A DNA stretch of 64,000 nucleotides from Gemmatimonadetes bacterium T265 (lineage in GTDB: Bacteria > Gemmatimonadota > Gemmatimonadetes > Gemmatimonadales > Gemmatimonadaceae). The notes under the pieces are model-generated. The model was not told the DNA's origin. It worked only from the letters and a program-made list of their open reading frames with translations, and searched no databases. Below are positions 17,747 to 25,925 of the stretch, one piece after another. The stretch is from NCBI GenBank assembly GCA_019973575.1, contig BPUI01000001.1, positions 2,802,342 to 2,866,341 of the forward strand. The letters run 5' to 3'. The position numbers were made by a program, and so were the translations under genes. Each line of letters starts with the position of its first letter. The first letter of the stretch is position 1.

Positions 17747-18706
17747 CGTCCGCTGCGTGCCGAACACCGCGGCCGCGAGGCTGAGCCCCATGCCGAGGAG
17801 CGCGAGCCAGATCCCCGTGCTCGCGCCCGACGCGGCGCTTTCGGCCACCTGCGGCGCCTTCTCCTGCACCGTCGCCTTCACGTCCTGCGCGGTCTGCGCG
17901 AGCTTCGAGCGCGCGTCGTTCGCCGCCTGGGTCACGCGGTCGGCGAGCTGCTCCGATTCCGCGCGGCTCTTGCCGGTCCGGGCCGAGATGATGTTGATGA
18001 TGTCGTCGCGGCTGATCGTGCGCGTGCGGTCCTGCACGAGGTTGGCGATGTCTTGCGCGGCGGCGCCGTTGTCGGTCGGGCCGTTGGTCGCCACGTTCCC
18101 CGCCTGCTTGGCCGCGGCCTTCAACGAGTCGGGCTGCAGCGCCGGGTTCCCCGTCTGGCGGAGCAGCTGCTCGAACTGGTCACGCAGCGCGCCCGGGTTG
18201 TTGGCTACGGCGCCCGCAGCCGCGCTCGCGCCCGACCCGACGGCGCTCGCCGCACCCGAGGCCACGGCACTCGCCGCCGTGCCGGCCACCCGCCCGACGA
18301 TGCCGAACGTCGTCCCGACGACCGCGCCGATCCCGCGCGAGAGGAGATACACGGTCAGCAGCGTGGACAGCGCCCACAGCAGCGCGCCGTGGAGGAACCC
18401 GTCGGTGCGCGTCAAGCGGCCGGCGAGCCGGCCGGTGGTCGTGCCGCCGAGGAATAGGGCGATGAGCAGCGACAGGATTGCCCAGATCCCGGTGCCGATG
18501 CCGAGGGCCTTCTCGCCACCCGGGTTGTACGAGCCGAGCCCGAAGGCGAGGCCGAAAAGGGTGAGCACGATTTGCAGCGCGGTCGCGATCGCGAGGCCGG
18601 CGAACACGGCGCCCCAACTGAGGCGGAAGCCGGTGTGCGAGCCGCTGACGCGCTCGATCGGGATGTCGGCCGACGCCATGCGCGTCGACCCAGCAGGACT
18701 GGTCAT
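17735..18706 (-). CDS. Integral membrane protein with Ala/Gly-rich linker (PhnA-like annotation family)
   Basis: 323 residues; ATG chosen because GAGAGAG precedes it by 5 bases. Helices at about 28-55, 72-95 and 105-128, then an Ala/Ser/Gly-rich stretch (about 130-170), a soluble region with a TRTISRDDIINIISARTGKS segment and amphipathic helix (about 230-285) and a final helix near 295-318. The family is often annotated PhnA-like, without proven function. It is the last gene of the stress-protein group, separated from the DUF2382 gene by two hairpins, so it may have its own promoter. Confidence 0.65.
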   Translation of the reverse strand: MTSPAGSTRMASADIPIERVSGSHTGFRLSWGAVFAGLAIATALQIVLTLFGLAFGLGSYNPGGEKALGIGTGIWAILSLLIALFLGGTTTGRLAGRLTRTDGFLHGALLWALSTLLTVYLLSRGIGAVVGTTFGIVGRVAGTAASAVASGAASAVGSGASAAAGAVANNPGALRDQFEQLLRQTGNPALQPDSLKAAAKQAGNVATNGPTDNGAAAQDIANLVQDRTRTISRDDIINIISARTGKSRAESEQLADRVTQAANDARSKLAQTAQDVKATVQEKAPQVAESAASGASTGIWLALLGMGLSLAAAVFGTQRTAPE

Positions 18707-18737
18707 TTACTCTCTCGAAGGGTAGAAAACAGATGAA

Positions 18738-18765
18738 GCACGATTGCCACATTCAGCAATCGTGC
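18738..18765. promoter_or_regulatory. Perfect 10-bp inverted repeat upstream of the membrane protein gene
   Basis: GCACGATTGC and GCAATCGTGC flank an 8-base loop, 32 bp before the minus-strand start at 18706. With the larger hairpin at 18792-18830 it occupies the intergenic space; it could be an operator or a second terminator element. Confidence 0.4.
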
Positions 18766-18791
18766 CTCACCGTCACAAAACAGCGAACCCG

Positions 18792-18830
18792 ACTGCGCTG
18801 GGGGCCGGAGTCGCCGGCCCCCAGCGCAGT
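18792..18830 (-). terminator. Strong hairpin terminator after the DUF2382 gene
   Basis: A perfect 17-bp stem with a 5-base loop begins 17 bases after the stop of the minus-strand gene at 18847. Downstream on the minus strand a TTTT run follows after about 12 bases. This is the clearest terminator-like structure of the window besides 41582-41614. Confidence 0.7.
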
Positions 18831-18846
18831 GCGTACCGGCCGGCGG

Positions 18847-19848
18847 TTACCGGCGGTCGCGGCCGGTCACGTCGTCCTTCAGGTCGCGCGCGGCGTCCTT
18901 CGCGCGGTCGACCAGCGACTCGCCCGAGCGCGTGCTCGTCGTGCCGGTGGTGCCCGACGTCCCCGTCGTGCCCGCGGCGTAGCCTGTCTGGTTCTCGAGG
19001 CCCTCGGTGACGAGGCGCTCCTTGCGCAGGTCCGCCTCGACCGTCTGGTTGTCGGTCACCTCGCGCGTGCGCACCACGACCTCCTCGGTCGGGACGACGC
19101 GCTTCTCGACGATCGCCTCTTCACGCGTGAGCGGGACGCGGATCGTCTCCTCGCCGATCGTCAGGTCGCCCGCGTCGGCCGCCGTGAGCGGGCGGCGCTC
19201 GATCGAGACTTCCTCGCGCATCAGGCCGACCTGCTGCTGAACGTGCTCCGTGTCGACGGTCTTGCGCAGGTTGACCTCGCCCGCCTGGACCTGGCGCTTG
19301 CCGACGGCGAGCTGCTCCTCGGAGAGCGTGAGACGGCGCTCCTGACCGCGCGAGTAGGCGTCGCGGGCGTAGTCGCGCACGTCGTCCCACTTGTGCGTCG
19401 TGTTGCTGCCCTGGGCCTCCCAGCCGCGGCGCAGGTCGGTCTCGACGTCGTCGAACTTGCGGTTCGCGTAGTCGGGGTTCAACCCCGCCACGTGCCCGAG
19501 CTGGTAGGCCGGACGCGCCGCGTCGTAGCTGCTGGCCGACGCGCGGCTCGCGGACGTGCTGCCCGACGTCGCGCTCGTGCCGCGCGAGTCGTACTGGTCG
19601 CGGTAGTACGAGTCGTCGCTATCGAACGAGCTCGCCGCCTCGCTCACGGCGCGCCCCGTCCACCAGCCGCTCGCCGCGCCGGCGATGCCGCCGATGATCG
19701 TGCCGATCGGGCCGCCGAGCGAGCCGAGTGCCGCGCCCGTCGCGGCGCCGGCGAGGCCGCCAGTCGTCTCGCCTACCACGTCGCCGGTGGTCGAGCGGTC
19801 GGTCGCCTTCGTGTTGAGCGGGTTGTTGGTGTTGTAATTGTCAGCCAT
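18847..19848 (-). CDS. Stress protein: glycine zipper, GH/NPDY module and DUF2382 (YsnF/AvaK)
   Basis: 333 residues in three parts. Residues about 25-75 are a glycine zipper with GSLGGPIGTIIGG, suggesting membrane insertion. Residues about 110-168 hold the module PAYQLGHVAGLNPDYANRKF ending DDVRDYARDAY. Residues about 170-285 are DUF2382 (YsnF/AvaK): repeated EEQLAVGKRQV, VEKRVVPTEEVVV and VEADLRKERL, typical of general-stress and akinete proteins. The tail is Gly/Thr/Ser-rich and ends highly charged. It sits 29 bp after the PRC-barrel DUF2382 gene and is followed by a strong hairpin. Exact function is unknown; stress or envelope protection is inferred from the family. Confidence 0.75.
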   Translation of the reverse strand: MADNYNTNNPLNTKATDRSTTGDVVGETTGGLAGAATGAALGSLGGPIGTIIGGIAGAASGWWTGRAVSEAASSFDSDDSYYRDQYDSRGTSATSGSTSASRASASSYDAARPAYQLGHVAGLNPDYANRKFDDVETDLRRGWEAQGSNTTHKWDDVRDYARDAYSRGQERRLTLSEEQLAVGKRQVQAGEVNLRKTVDTEHVQQQVGLMREEVSIERRPLTAADAGDLTIGEETIRVPLTREEAIVEKRVVPTEEVVVRTREVTDNQTVEADLRKERLVTEGLENQTGYAAGTTGTSGTTGTTSTRSGESLVDRAKDAARDLKDDVTGRDRR

Positions 19849-19877
19849 GATCGCAGTCCTCTCTCGGGTTGGGACGG

Positions 19878-20948
19878 TTAGCGTTCGTCGGTGCGGCGGG
19901 TCGTGCTAGAGGCAGCAGTCGTACCAGCGTCGTTCACGAGGCCCGCCGCGCGGGCGGTCGCGTCGTCGACTTCGAGCCGTTCCTTGCGCAGGTCGGCCTC
20001 GACCGTCTGCTGGTCGGCCACCTGCCGCTTGCGCACGATGATCTGCTCGACCGGCACCATGCGCTTCTCGACGACGAGCTGCTCCTCCATCACCGGGATG
20101 CGGATCTCGTCGTCGCCGATCGGTTGGGCGTCGAGCTGCGACGCGTCGGTGATCGGCCGCCGCTCGACGGTGACCTCCTCGCGCGTCGTCGCGACCTGCT
20201 CCTGCACGTGGCGCGTGTCGACCACCTTGCGGAGCTCGGCTTCTCCGGCCGACACCTGCTGCTTGCCGACGGCCAGCTGCTCTTCAGCGAGCGTGATGCG
20301 CTGCGTGTTCGCGTCGCGCGCGCCGCGGCGCGGGGCGTAGAGGCGCTGGTCGTCGTAGTCGGCGTGGTTGTACAGGTCGGCGCCCGTATCGCGGGCACTC
20401 GTATCGCGCCCGGTCACCGCGTCCTTCACCTTCTCGGCGCCGCGCTCGACCGCCGCGCCCGTGGCCGCCGCGGCCCCGGCCACCGCGCCGGTCACGCCCC
20501 GGTTCCGGTGCCGGTCACGTAGCGTGCTCTCGTAGTCGCGCGTGATCGTCTGCCCGCCGTAGCGCGGCAGCCCGGCGATCTGCTCGAGCGTGTAACCGTC
20601 GACCATCACGTGGTCGCCCTGCTCGTCGAGCTGCACGTTGCCGATCGGGAGCAGCGTGTGGCGCTCCTGGTCGCCGGGCGTGACCGCGTCCTTCGCCAAC
20701 TCGCTGACCGAGCGGTCGACCTCGACGTCGAGGTAGCGCACGCGCATCGCAGACGTGTCGACGATCAGGTCGCCGACCTTCCCGACCGTGTTGCCGTCCG
20801 TGGTCCGGACGTCCCAGCCCCGGATGTCGGGGTAGCCGTCGGCGACCTTGAACTCGTCGAGGTCGTTCAGGCGGCCCAGGTTCGACGCGCCTGTCGCGGC
20901 GTCCGAACCCGTCGGGACGAGGTGGTTGATCTCGTGGTGCGAAGCCAT
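19878..20948 (-). CDS. PRC-barrel plus DUF2382 (YsnF/AvaK) stress protein
   Basis: 356 residues; the open frame is longer, but ATG at 20948 has AGGAG 8 bases upstream. Residues about 35-125 form a PRC barrel (DIRGWDVRTTDGNTVGKVGD), a domain that binds other proteins or RNA, followed by a linker with a possible short amphipathic part (about 145-200) and DUF2382 from about 220 to 335 (EEQLAVGKQQVSAGE, VEADLRKERLEVDD). PRC-DUF2382 fusions are common in stress-resistant soil bacteria and Deinococcus. It lies between a membrane-anchored Ala-rich gene (29 bp upstream) and the glycine-zipper DUF2382 gene, likely one transcript. Confidence 0.8.
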   Translation of the reverse strand: MASHHEINHLVPTGSDAATGASNLGRLNDLDEFKVADGYPDIRGWDVRTTDGNTVGKVGDLIVDTSAMRVRYLDVEVDRSVSELAKDAVTPGDQERHTLLPIGNVQLDEQGDHVMVDGYTLEQIAGLPRYGGQTITRDYESTLRDRHRNRGVTGAVAGAAAATGAAVERGAEKVKDAVTGRDTSARDTGADLYNHADYDDQRLYAPRRGARDANTQRITLAEEQLAVGKQQVSAGEAELRKVVDTRHVQEQVATTREEVTVERRPITDASQLDAQPIGDDEIRIPVMEEQLVVEKRMVPVEQIIVRKRQVADQQTVEADLRKERLEVDDATARAAGLVNDAGTTAASSTTRRTDER

Positions 20949-20977
20949 TGGTATGCTCCTGTTTGAAAGGTCGGGAG

Positions 20978-21709
20978 TTACTGGCCGGAATCGGTCTTGG
21001 TCGCGCCGGCGCCAGCGGCGCTGCCGCCGGCGGCCGGACCCGACGCGTTCGCGCCCGGGACGTTCATGGCCTGCAGCGCGGTGCCCGCCGAGGTAAAGAA
21101 CTTCTCCACCGTGCCGAGCTGCGGCATGAGCGGCTTCGAGGGGCTGAGCTGGTTGTAGATGGCCCGCATCGGCGCGACGTCGTACGTGCGCCCCTGGGCC
21201 TTGTCGATCGTCGTCATCGCGCTCACCGCCGCGCTGAACGCCGCCTTCGCGTCCTCGGCGTGCACGTCCTTCGGGCTCGACTGCTGGAGCCGGTCGACGG
21301 AGTGCCGCATGCTGTCGGCATAGACCTGGATGGCCGAGCTGCCGTTCTGCCCCGCGACCTGGTCGAGCGCCGCCGCCAGGCGCCGCACGCCCTCGGCCGT
21401 GTAGGCGTGCTGGCCCTCGGTCTCCTTTGTCGTGTCGCGCGCCTGCACGAACTGGATGTACTGGTCGACCGCCGAGCCAGAGCCCGAGCCGGCGCCGGCT
21501 GCGGCGGCCGCCCCGGCCGCCGCGGCCGCGCGCGTGCCCGTGTCGGTCGCGGTCGCTGCCGTGCGCGTCGAGTCGGCGCCCGCGGCCACCGGGGCCGTGT
21601 TGCCCCGCCGGAGGAAGCAGTAGCCCAGGAGTAACAGGAGCAGCAAACCGAGCAGCAGCAACGGCAGCCAGTTTCGGCTTTCCTTGCGTTGGATCGGGAT
21701 TTCGGCCAT
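20978..21709 (-). CDS. Single-pass membrane protein with Ala/Gly-rich stalk, unknown function
   Basis: 243 residues from ATG at 21709 (GAGAGG upstream). A positively charged N-terminus (IQRKESRNW) and a poly-leucine helix (about 15-35) anchor it, probably with the C-terminus outside. An Ala/Thr/Gly-rich stalk (about 40-80) leads to a helical soluble domain (about 85-215: VDQYIQFVQARD, GVRRLAAALDQV, LQQSSPKDVHAEDAKAAF). I do not recognise the domain. The position at the head of the three-gene DUF2382 group implies a shared stress or envelope role. Confidence 0.6.
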   Translation of the reverse strand: MAEIPIQRKESRNWLPLLLLGLLLLLLLGYCFLRRGNTAPVAAGADSTRTAATATDTGTRAAAAAGAAAAAGAGSGSGSAVDQYIQFVQARDTTKETEGQHAYTAEGVRRLAAALDQVAGQNGSSAIQVYADSMRHSVDRLQQSSPKDVHAEDAKAAFSAAVSAMTTIDKAQGRTYDVAPMRAIYNQLSPSKPLMPQLGTVEKFFTSAGTALQAMNVPGANASGPAAGGSAAGAGATKTDSGQ

Positions 21710-21831
21710 GCGAGACCTCTCGTGCGTGGGGTGATGGTGTGGGGTGGTGGCGGTTTGCAAAGACCCTGCCGGGGCGCGTCCGGACGGCCGCGTATTGGTA
21801 ACGCCGTGTAACAATGGGGGCCGGGCGCGCG

Positions 21832-21870
21832 AACGGGGCGGGGCCCGTGGATCCAGGCACCCGCCCCGTT
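21832..21870. repeat. Inverted repeat with 11-bp arms
   Basis: AACGGGGCGGG (21832-21842) and CCCGCCCCGTT (21860-21870) are exact complements with 17 bases between them. It lies upstream of the minus-strand gene starting at 21709 and may be a regulatory hairpin or attenuator. Confidence 0.4.
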
Positions 21871-21908
21871 GCAGGGGTCGGAGGCGGCGCCGCCCCCGAA
21901 GTTCGCGA

Positions 21909-21979
21909 TTCGTTAGGCGCGCCTAACGAAGTAGCCCGTGCGCTACGCGCGCGCCGGCGCGTGGTAGCCCACGGGCTAC
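21909..21979. terminator. Perfect 22-bp palindrome plus a second hairpin
   Basis: 21909-21930 is a perfect palindrome made of GTTAGGC and GCCTAAC face to face, the window's recurrent heptamer in both orientations. Next to it, GTAGCCCGTG (21931-21940) and CACGGGCTAC (21970-21979) form a 10-bp stem. The pair begins 8 bases after the stop of the minus-strand gene at 21987, consistent with a terminator, though a protein-binding site is also possible for the palindrome. Confidence 0.5.
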
Positions 21980-21986
21980 AAGTCCG

Positions 21987-22739
21987 TCACCGGCCCGACG
22001 CGCCGCCCGCGTCGCCCATCACGGTGCCCGCGCCCGCGCCGCCGACCGAGCCGCCGCCCATCCCGCCCGCCGAGCCGGTCGACCCCATGTTGCTGCCGCC
22101 CTGGCCCGTCGCGCCCATCACGGCCGTGCCCATGCTGCGGCTGCGGTCGAAGGCGCTCCGGGCGTAGTCGCGCACCTCGTCCCACTGGCCGTACCGCGAA
22201 CTCACCTCGGGCGTCCACCCGCGGCGCAGGTCGCCCTCGACCTCGTCGAAGCTCCGCCCCTGGTAGTCCGGGTTGCGGCCCGCGAGGTGCCCGATCTGGT
22301 ATGCGGGGCGCACGTCGTCGTAGCTGCGCGTCGCGCCGCTCATGCCGCCCGAGGCACCAGTCGCCGACCCGGCGGCCGCGCCCATGCCGGCCGTCGCGTC
22401 GGCGCTCATCACCCCGGTCGTCCCCGCGTCCAGGCTGTTGCCCATGCCCGCGCTCGTGCGGTTCGTGTCGTAGTGCGTGCGGTAGTACGTCTCGTCCTCG
22501 TCGGTCGCGTGGCTCGCCGCGTCCGAGATCGCGCGGCCGGCCCACCAGCCGCTCACCGCGCCGGCGATCCCGCCGATGATCGTGCCCACCGGCCCGCCGA
22601 GCGAGCCGAGCGCCGCGCCGGTCAGCACGCCCGAGATGCCGCCCACCGCCTCGCCGACCTCGTCGCCCGGATTGCCCACGCCGGCGCGCGCGTCCGCCGC
22701 GTCGTCCATGCCTCTGTTGATATGGTCGTTCGTGTCCAT
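21987..22739 (-). CDS. Glycine-zipper protein with GH/NPDY module
   Basis: 250 residues; ATG at 22739 preceded by GAGGAGC. Its first 175 residues match the N-terminal two thirds of the 333-residue DUF2382 protein: GSLGGPVGTIIGGIAGAVSG zipper (about 45-64), a Met/Gly-rich linker, and the module PAYQIGHLAGRNPDYQGRSF with VRDYARSAF (about 150-205). There is no DUF2382; instead the tail is Gly/Met/Ser-rich (GGMGGGSVGGAGAG). It is therefore a paralogue that lost or never gained the stress domain. Function unknown; the zipper suggests oligomers in the membrane. Confidence 0.65.
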   Translation of the reverse strand: MDTNDHINRGMDDAADARAGVGNPGDEVGEAVGGISGVLTGAALGSLGGPVGTIIGGIAGAVSGWWAGRAISDAASHATDEDETYYRTHYDTNRTSAGMGNSLDAGTTGVMSADATAGMGAAAGSATGASGGMSGATRSYDDVRPAYQIGHLAGRNPDYQGRSFDEVEGDLRRGWTPEVSSRYGQWDEVRDYARSAFDRSRSMGTAVMGATGQGGSNMGSTGSAGGMGGGSVGGAGAGTVMGDAGGASGR

Positions 22740-22817
22740 CGAAAGCTCCTCGCAGTGGATGCAGTGAGTAAGGTGCAGGATGTTACGGAATACCGGCATC
22801 CGGGCGGCGGAGTCCGG

Positions 22818-22847
22818 CCCTGGCCGTCGGCGCCCTGGCCGTCGGCG
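22818..22847. repeat. Tandem duplication of a 15-bp unit
   Basis: CCCTGGCCGTCGGCG occurs twice in direct succession, with a third partial copy (CCCTA) running into the stop codon of the adjacent minus-strand gene. Probably slippage. Confidence 0.8.
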
Positions 22848-22849
22848 CC

Positions 22850-23608
22850 CTAATCGTCCGCGCCCGGGACGCCGGGGACGCCCGGGCCGTCGGCGAGCCC
22901 GGGCACGCTCGGCAGGCCGTGACGCGCGCGGTCCAACTCGACCGGGTCCACCGCGCTGCCGGCGCTGCCGATCACCGAGCGGTCGCGCCGCTCGCCCGCG
23001 CCGTCGGCGCGCGAGTGCCCGTAGGCGTCGTGTACGTACGCGCGCACACTCGCCCAGTCGCCGGCCCGCGCGCGCAGCTCGTCGGTCCACGCCTCGTGCA
23101 GCGCGGGCTCGGCCTCCTCGAACGTCTGCCCGGCGAGCCCGGGCTCCGACGCGGCGACGTGCCCGAACACGTACGCCGCGCGCACCGCGTCGTACGACCG
23201 TCCGCCGGCCGGCGCGTCCTCGTAGAGTGCGCGGTAGTACGCGTCCGCCTCGGGGGTGAACTGCCCGCGCTGTGCGTCCTCGCCGAGTGCGGCGCCCGCG
23301 GCCGCGCCGAGCGCCGCGCCGGCGATCGCGCCAACGCCGAGCGTCACCGCGCCGGCGAGCGCGCCCGACTGCAGTCCGGCCATCGTGCCGGCCACCGCGC
23401 CGGCGGCCGCGGTGCCGGCGTTACCACCGGTGGCCCCGACGCCGCCATCGGCCGGCGCGCCGCCCGCGCCATTCGCCGTCTGGCCGGTCGCGGCGGTGCG
23501 GGCCGCGTCACGCGCGCCCGCCGCAGTCGATTGCGGCGCGGCCGACCGCGCCGCGGCGGAGTCTGACGAACTGGTCACGGCGTCGGAGCGGGGGTCGGAG
23601 CTGGCCAT
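22850..23608 (-). CDS. Divergent glycine-zipper protein with GH module
   Basis: 252 residues; ATG at 23608 has a near-perfect AGGAGG five bases upstream, suggesting strong expression. A disordered Ala/Ser/Gly N-terminus (1-60), a zipper-like region (about 65-115: GAIAGAALGAAAGAALGE) and a diverged form of the shared module (RAAYVFGHVAASEPGLAGQTF then VRAYVHDAYG, about 135-200) are visible, then a Pro/Gly-rich tail. It is the most divergent of the three paralogues and the first gene of the minus-strand group. Role unknown; see the cluster note. Confidence 0.6.
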   Translation of the reverse strand: MASSDPRSDAVTSSSDSAAARSAAPQSTAAGARDAARTAATGQTANGAGGAPADGGVGATGGNAGTAAAGAVAGTMAGLQSGALAGAVTLGVGAIAGAALGAAAGAALGEDAQRGQFTPEADAYYRALYEDAPAGGRSYDAVRAAYVFGHVAASEPGLAGQTFEEAEPALHEAWTDELRARAGDWASVRAYVHDAYGHSRADGAGERRDRSVIGSAGSAVDPVELDRARHGLPSVPGLADGPGVPGVPGADD

Positions 23609-23782
23609 GAAACCTCCTCGGAAGCGCGTGGGCGGGCGGCCGGCGTGCGCCGCATGTCGTGACCGCGGTCGGTCAATCGGGCGCGGCCGTGCGGGCAAGT
23701 TCAGGGCCGATCTCGGCAACGACTGCCGGACAACCCGTCCCAGCCTTGACACGTTCGCCCGCGCGTGCCCATTTGGTCGCGC

Positions 23783-24697
23783 ATGCGCCCAACCCCGCCC
23801 GCGACGCCGTCGGCCGTCGTGCCCGCCGTCGCTCCGGTGCCAGTCGCAGGCCCACGCATCCACCTCGGCACGCAGGGCTGGAACTACGACGCATGGACCG
23901 GCGCGTTCTACCCGACCGGCACCCGCGCGGCCGACTACCTCGCCGTCTACGCGCGCGCGTTCGGGACCGTCGAGGTCGACGCGACGTTTTACGCGGTGCC
24001 GTCCGAAGCGACGGTACGCGGCTGGGCGGCGCGCACGCCCCCCGGGTTCCGCTTCGCCCTGAAGCTGCCGCAGGCGCTGACGCACGAGCGCCACCTCCGC
24101 GGCGGCGATGACGTCCTCGAGTCATTCCTCGACCGCGCCCGCCTCCTCGGCCCCAAGCTCGGCCCGGTCCTCGTCCAGCTCGGCCCCGACTTCGGACCAG
24201 CCGAGCTCCCCGCGCTCGCGCGCTTCCTCCCCAAGCTCCCCGGCGACGTGCACTTCGCAGTCGAGTTCCGTGACCGCGCGTGGCTCGCCGACGGCGCGCT
24301 CGCGACGAGCGTGCTCGCGCTCCTCGCCGACCACGGCGCGACGCCCGCGCTCTCGGACGGGCGGTGGATCCCGCGCCGCTGGATCTTCCGCCTCGCCGAG
24401 CGAATGGCCGAACGCGTGGCGGCGCAGGGCGGCGCGTCCGCGGGGGCCGCCTACGTCCGGTGGATGGGCGCCAACCGCGACCTCGTCGACTACTCGCGCA
24501 TCCAGATCGACCGCACGCGCGAACTCGACGCCTGGGCGGACGTGCTGCGTGCGCTCGCCGCGATGGTCGGCGTGTACGGCTACGTGAACAACCACTTCGC
24601 CGGCCACAGCCCGCAGAGCGTGCGCGACCTGCAGCGGCGGCTCGGGCAACCCCTCGTCCCGCCCGAGGAGCTGGGGGAGCAGCTGACGCTCTTGTAG
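23783..24697 (+). CDS. DUF72 family protein
   Basis: 304 residues from ATG (a GTG six codons upstream is possible). The family signature opens with IHLGTQGWNYDAWTGAFYP (about 25-43), followed by VEVDATFYAVPSEATVRGWAA and FRFALKLPQALTHERHL, and ends with VYGYVNNHFAGHSPQS (about 268-283). DUF72 (YecE-like) proteins form TIM barrels of unproven activity. The length is close to the usual 240-300. A TTGACA word occurs at 23746-23751, at roughly the right distance for a near-leaderless transcript, but the matching -10 is poor. Confidence 0.85.
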   Translation: MRPTPPATPSAVVPAVAPVPVAGPRIHLGTQGWNYDAWTGAFYPTGTRAADYLAVYARAFGTVEVDATFYAVPSEATVRGWAARTPPGFRFALKLPQALTHERHLRGGDDVLESFLDRARLLGPKLGPVLVQLGPDFGPAELPALARFLPKLPGDVHFAVEFRDRAWLADGALATSVLALLADHGATPALSDGRWIPRRWIFRLAERMAERVAAQGGASAGAAYVRWMGANRDLVDYSRIQIDRTRELDAWADVLRALAAMVGVYGYVNNHFAGHSPQSVRDLQRRLGQPLVPPEELGEQLTLL

Positions 24698-24775
24698 CAG
24701 CGCGACGGCGCCGGCGGGCGCGCGGCCCGCGGGACGGGCCGCCGTAGATTGCCGCGCGACCCTCGCCCCGCGTCC

Positions 24776-25531
24776 GTGCCCCGCCGCCTGCTCGTCTTCG
24801 TCCTCATCGCCGTCGCGGCCGCCGCCGTGTGCGTGCGGCTCGGCTTCTGGCAGCTGTCGCGTCTGGCCCAGCGCCGTGCGCACAACGTCGCGCTCGCCGC
24901 GCACCTGCGGACGGCGCCGGTGGGGTACGCCGCCCTCCCCGCCGACACCGCAGCCCGACATTACCGGCGCGTCGCGCTCGCCGGGCGCCCGGAGTACGCG
25001 CGTGAGTTCGTGCTCGCCAACCGCACGCGCGAGGGCGCGCCAGGCGTGCACGTGATGACGCCGGTGCGCGTCGGGGCCGGCGCCCCCGGCGGCGACACCC
25101 TCGTGCTCGTGGACCGCGGGTGGCTCTACTCAGCGAACGGGACCGACGTCGACCTCGCGCGCGCGCGCGAGGGGGACTCACTGACCGTGACGGGCTATGT
25201 CGAGCTGCCGTCGCGCCGCGGCGGCGCGGCGCGGCTCGGCAATGCGAGCGGCGTCCGGGGGTACCGCGCCTACCGGTTTCTCGACGCCTCGGTCGTCGCC
25301 CGCGACGTCGGCGCACCCGTCACGCGCGACTACGTGGTCGCTGAGCCGCTCGCAGACGAGACGCGGCCTCCATACGACCGGCTCAAGCGGCTCCCCACCC
25401 CCGAGGTGACCGACGAGGGGCCGCACCTGAGCTACGCGATTCAGTGGTTCTCGTTCGCGACCGTGTCGCTCGTCGGGGCGGGGGCGTTCGTGCGGGCGGA
25501 GCGCCACAAACGGATGGCGCAGCAGCCGTAA
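24776..25531 (+). CDS. SURF1-like cytochrome oxidase biogenesis protein
   Basis: 251 residues from GTG; a TTG nine codons upstream would only add a hydrophilic tail. SURF1 layout is clear: N-terminal helix (about 4-25) ending in LGFWQLSRLAQRRAHN, periplasmic domain with VLVDRGWLYSANG (about 110-122), then LSYAIQWFSFATVSLVGAGAF as the second helix (about 220-240). SURF1 helps insert heme a into subunit I of aa3-type cytochrome oxidase. No cytochrome oxidase genes are in the window. Family length (230-250) fits. Confidence 0.85.
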   Translation: MPRRLLVFVLIAVAAAAVCVRLGFWQLSRLAQRRAHNVALAAHLRTAPVGYAALPADTAARHYRRVALAGRPEYAREFVLANRTREGAPGVHVMTPVRVGAGAPGGDTLVLVDRGWLYSANGTDVDLARAREGDSLTVTGYVELPSRRGGAARLGNASGVRGYRAYRFLDASVVARDVGAPVTRDYVVAEPLADETRPPYDRLKRLPTPEVTDEGPHLSYAIQWFSFATVSLVGAGAFVRAERHKRMAQQP

Positions 25532-25925
25532 ACTGACGCGAATTGAACGACTCAGATCGGATTCGTTGCGAGTTCGATGGGTCGCGGTAGTTCGGGCCTG
25601 GTCGCAGCTCTATTGCGTGACGGAAGATTCATACGTAGCGTGTGCCCCGGATCACCGAGCACGGACGAGCCCGGCTAGCCGTGTAGGGTGCGCGCCGCGT
25701 CCCCCGTCGCGTCCGGCGCGCTCCGCCCCGCGGCGTCCGAAGGTCCCCCGGTCACGCGACATTTCAAGCGCGACTGGCCAGCGATCATACCTACGGCTCA
25801 CGGCGGCACGCGCCGAGTACGGTGCGCGGTGTCGGTCGCCATTCGTTCAGGGAGGGGCGTATGCCGTCCGGCCGCTTGTGCTCCGATCGACCCGGCGACG
25901 CCCGCTGTTCCAACGGGGAACGTCG
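25532..25925. promoter_or_regulatory. 394-bp leader region of the exopolysaccharide locus, no gene seen
   Basis: An open frame crosses this stretch in frame with the sugar transferase, but its codons lack the third-position GC bias of real genes here and the translation has no family features. Base composition is visibly lower in GC than the flanks in its first 150 bp. It most likely carries the main promoter of the polysaccharide genes; I cannot point to a convincing -35/-10 pair. Confidence 0.4.

Noticed and set aside
23746-23774. TTGACA as promoter of the DUF72 gene
   Set aside because: The -35 matches, but the expected -10 (CCATTT) is poor; too weak to list as a promoter.
25566-25925. 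N-terminal extension of the priming transferase or a small gene in its leader
   Set aside because: The frame is open but codon use and composition are not gene-like, and the family match begins after 25926.
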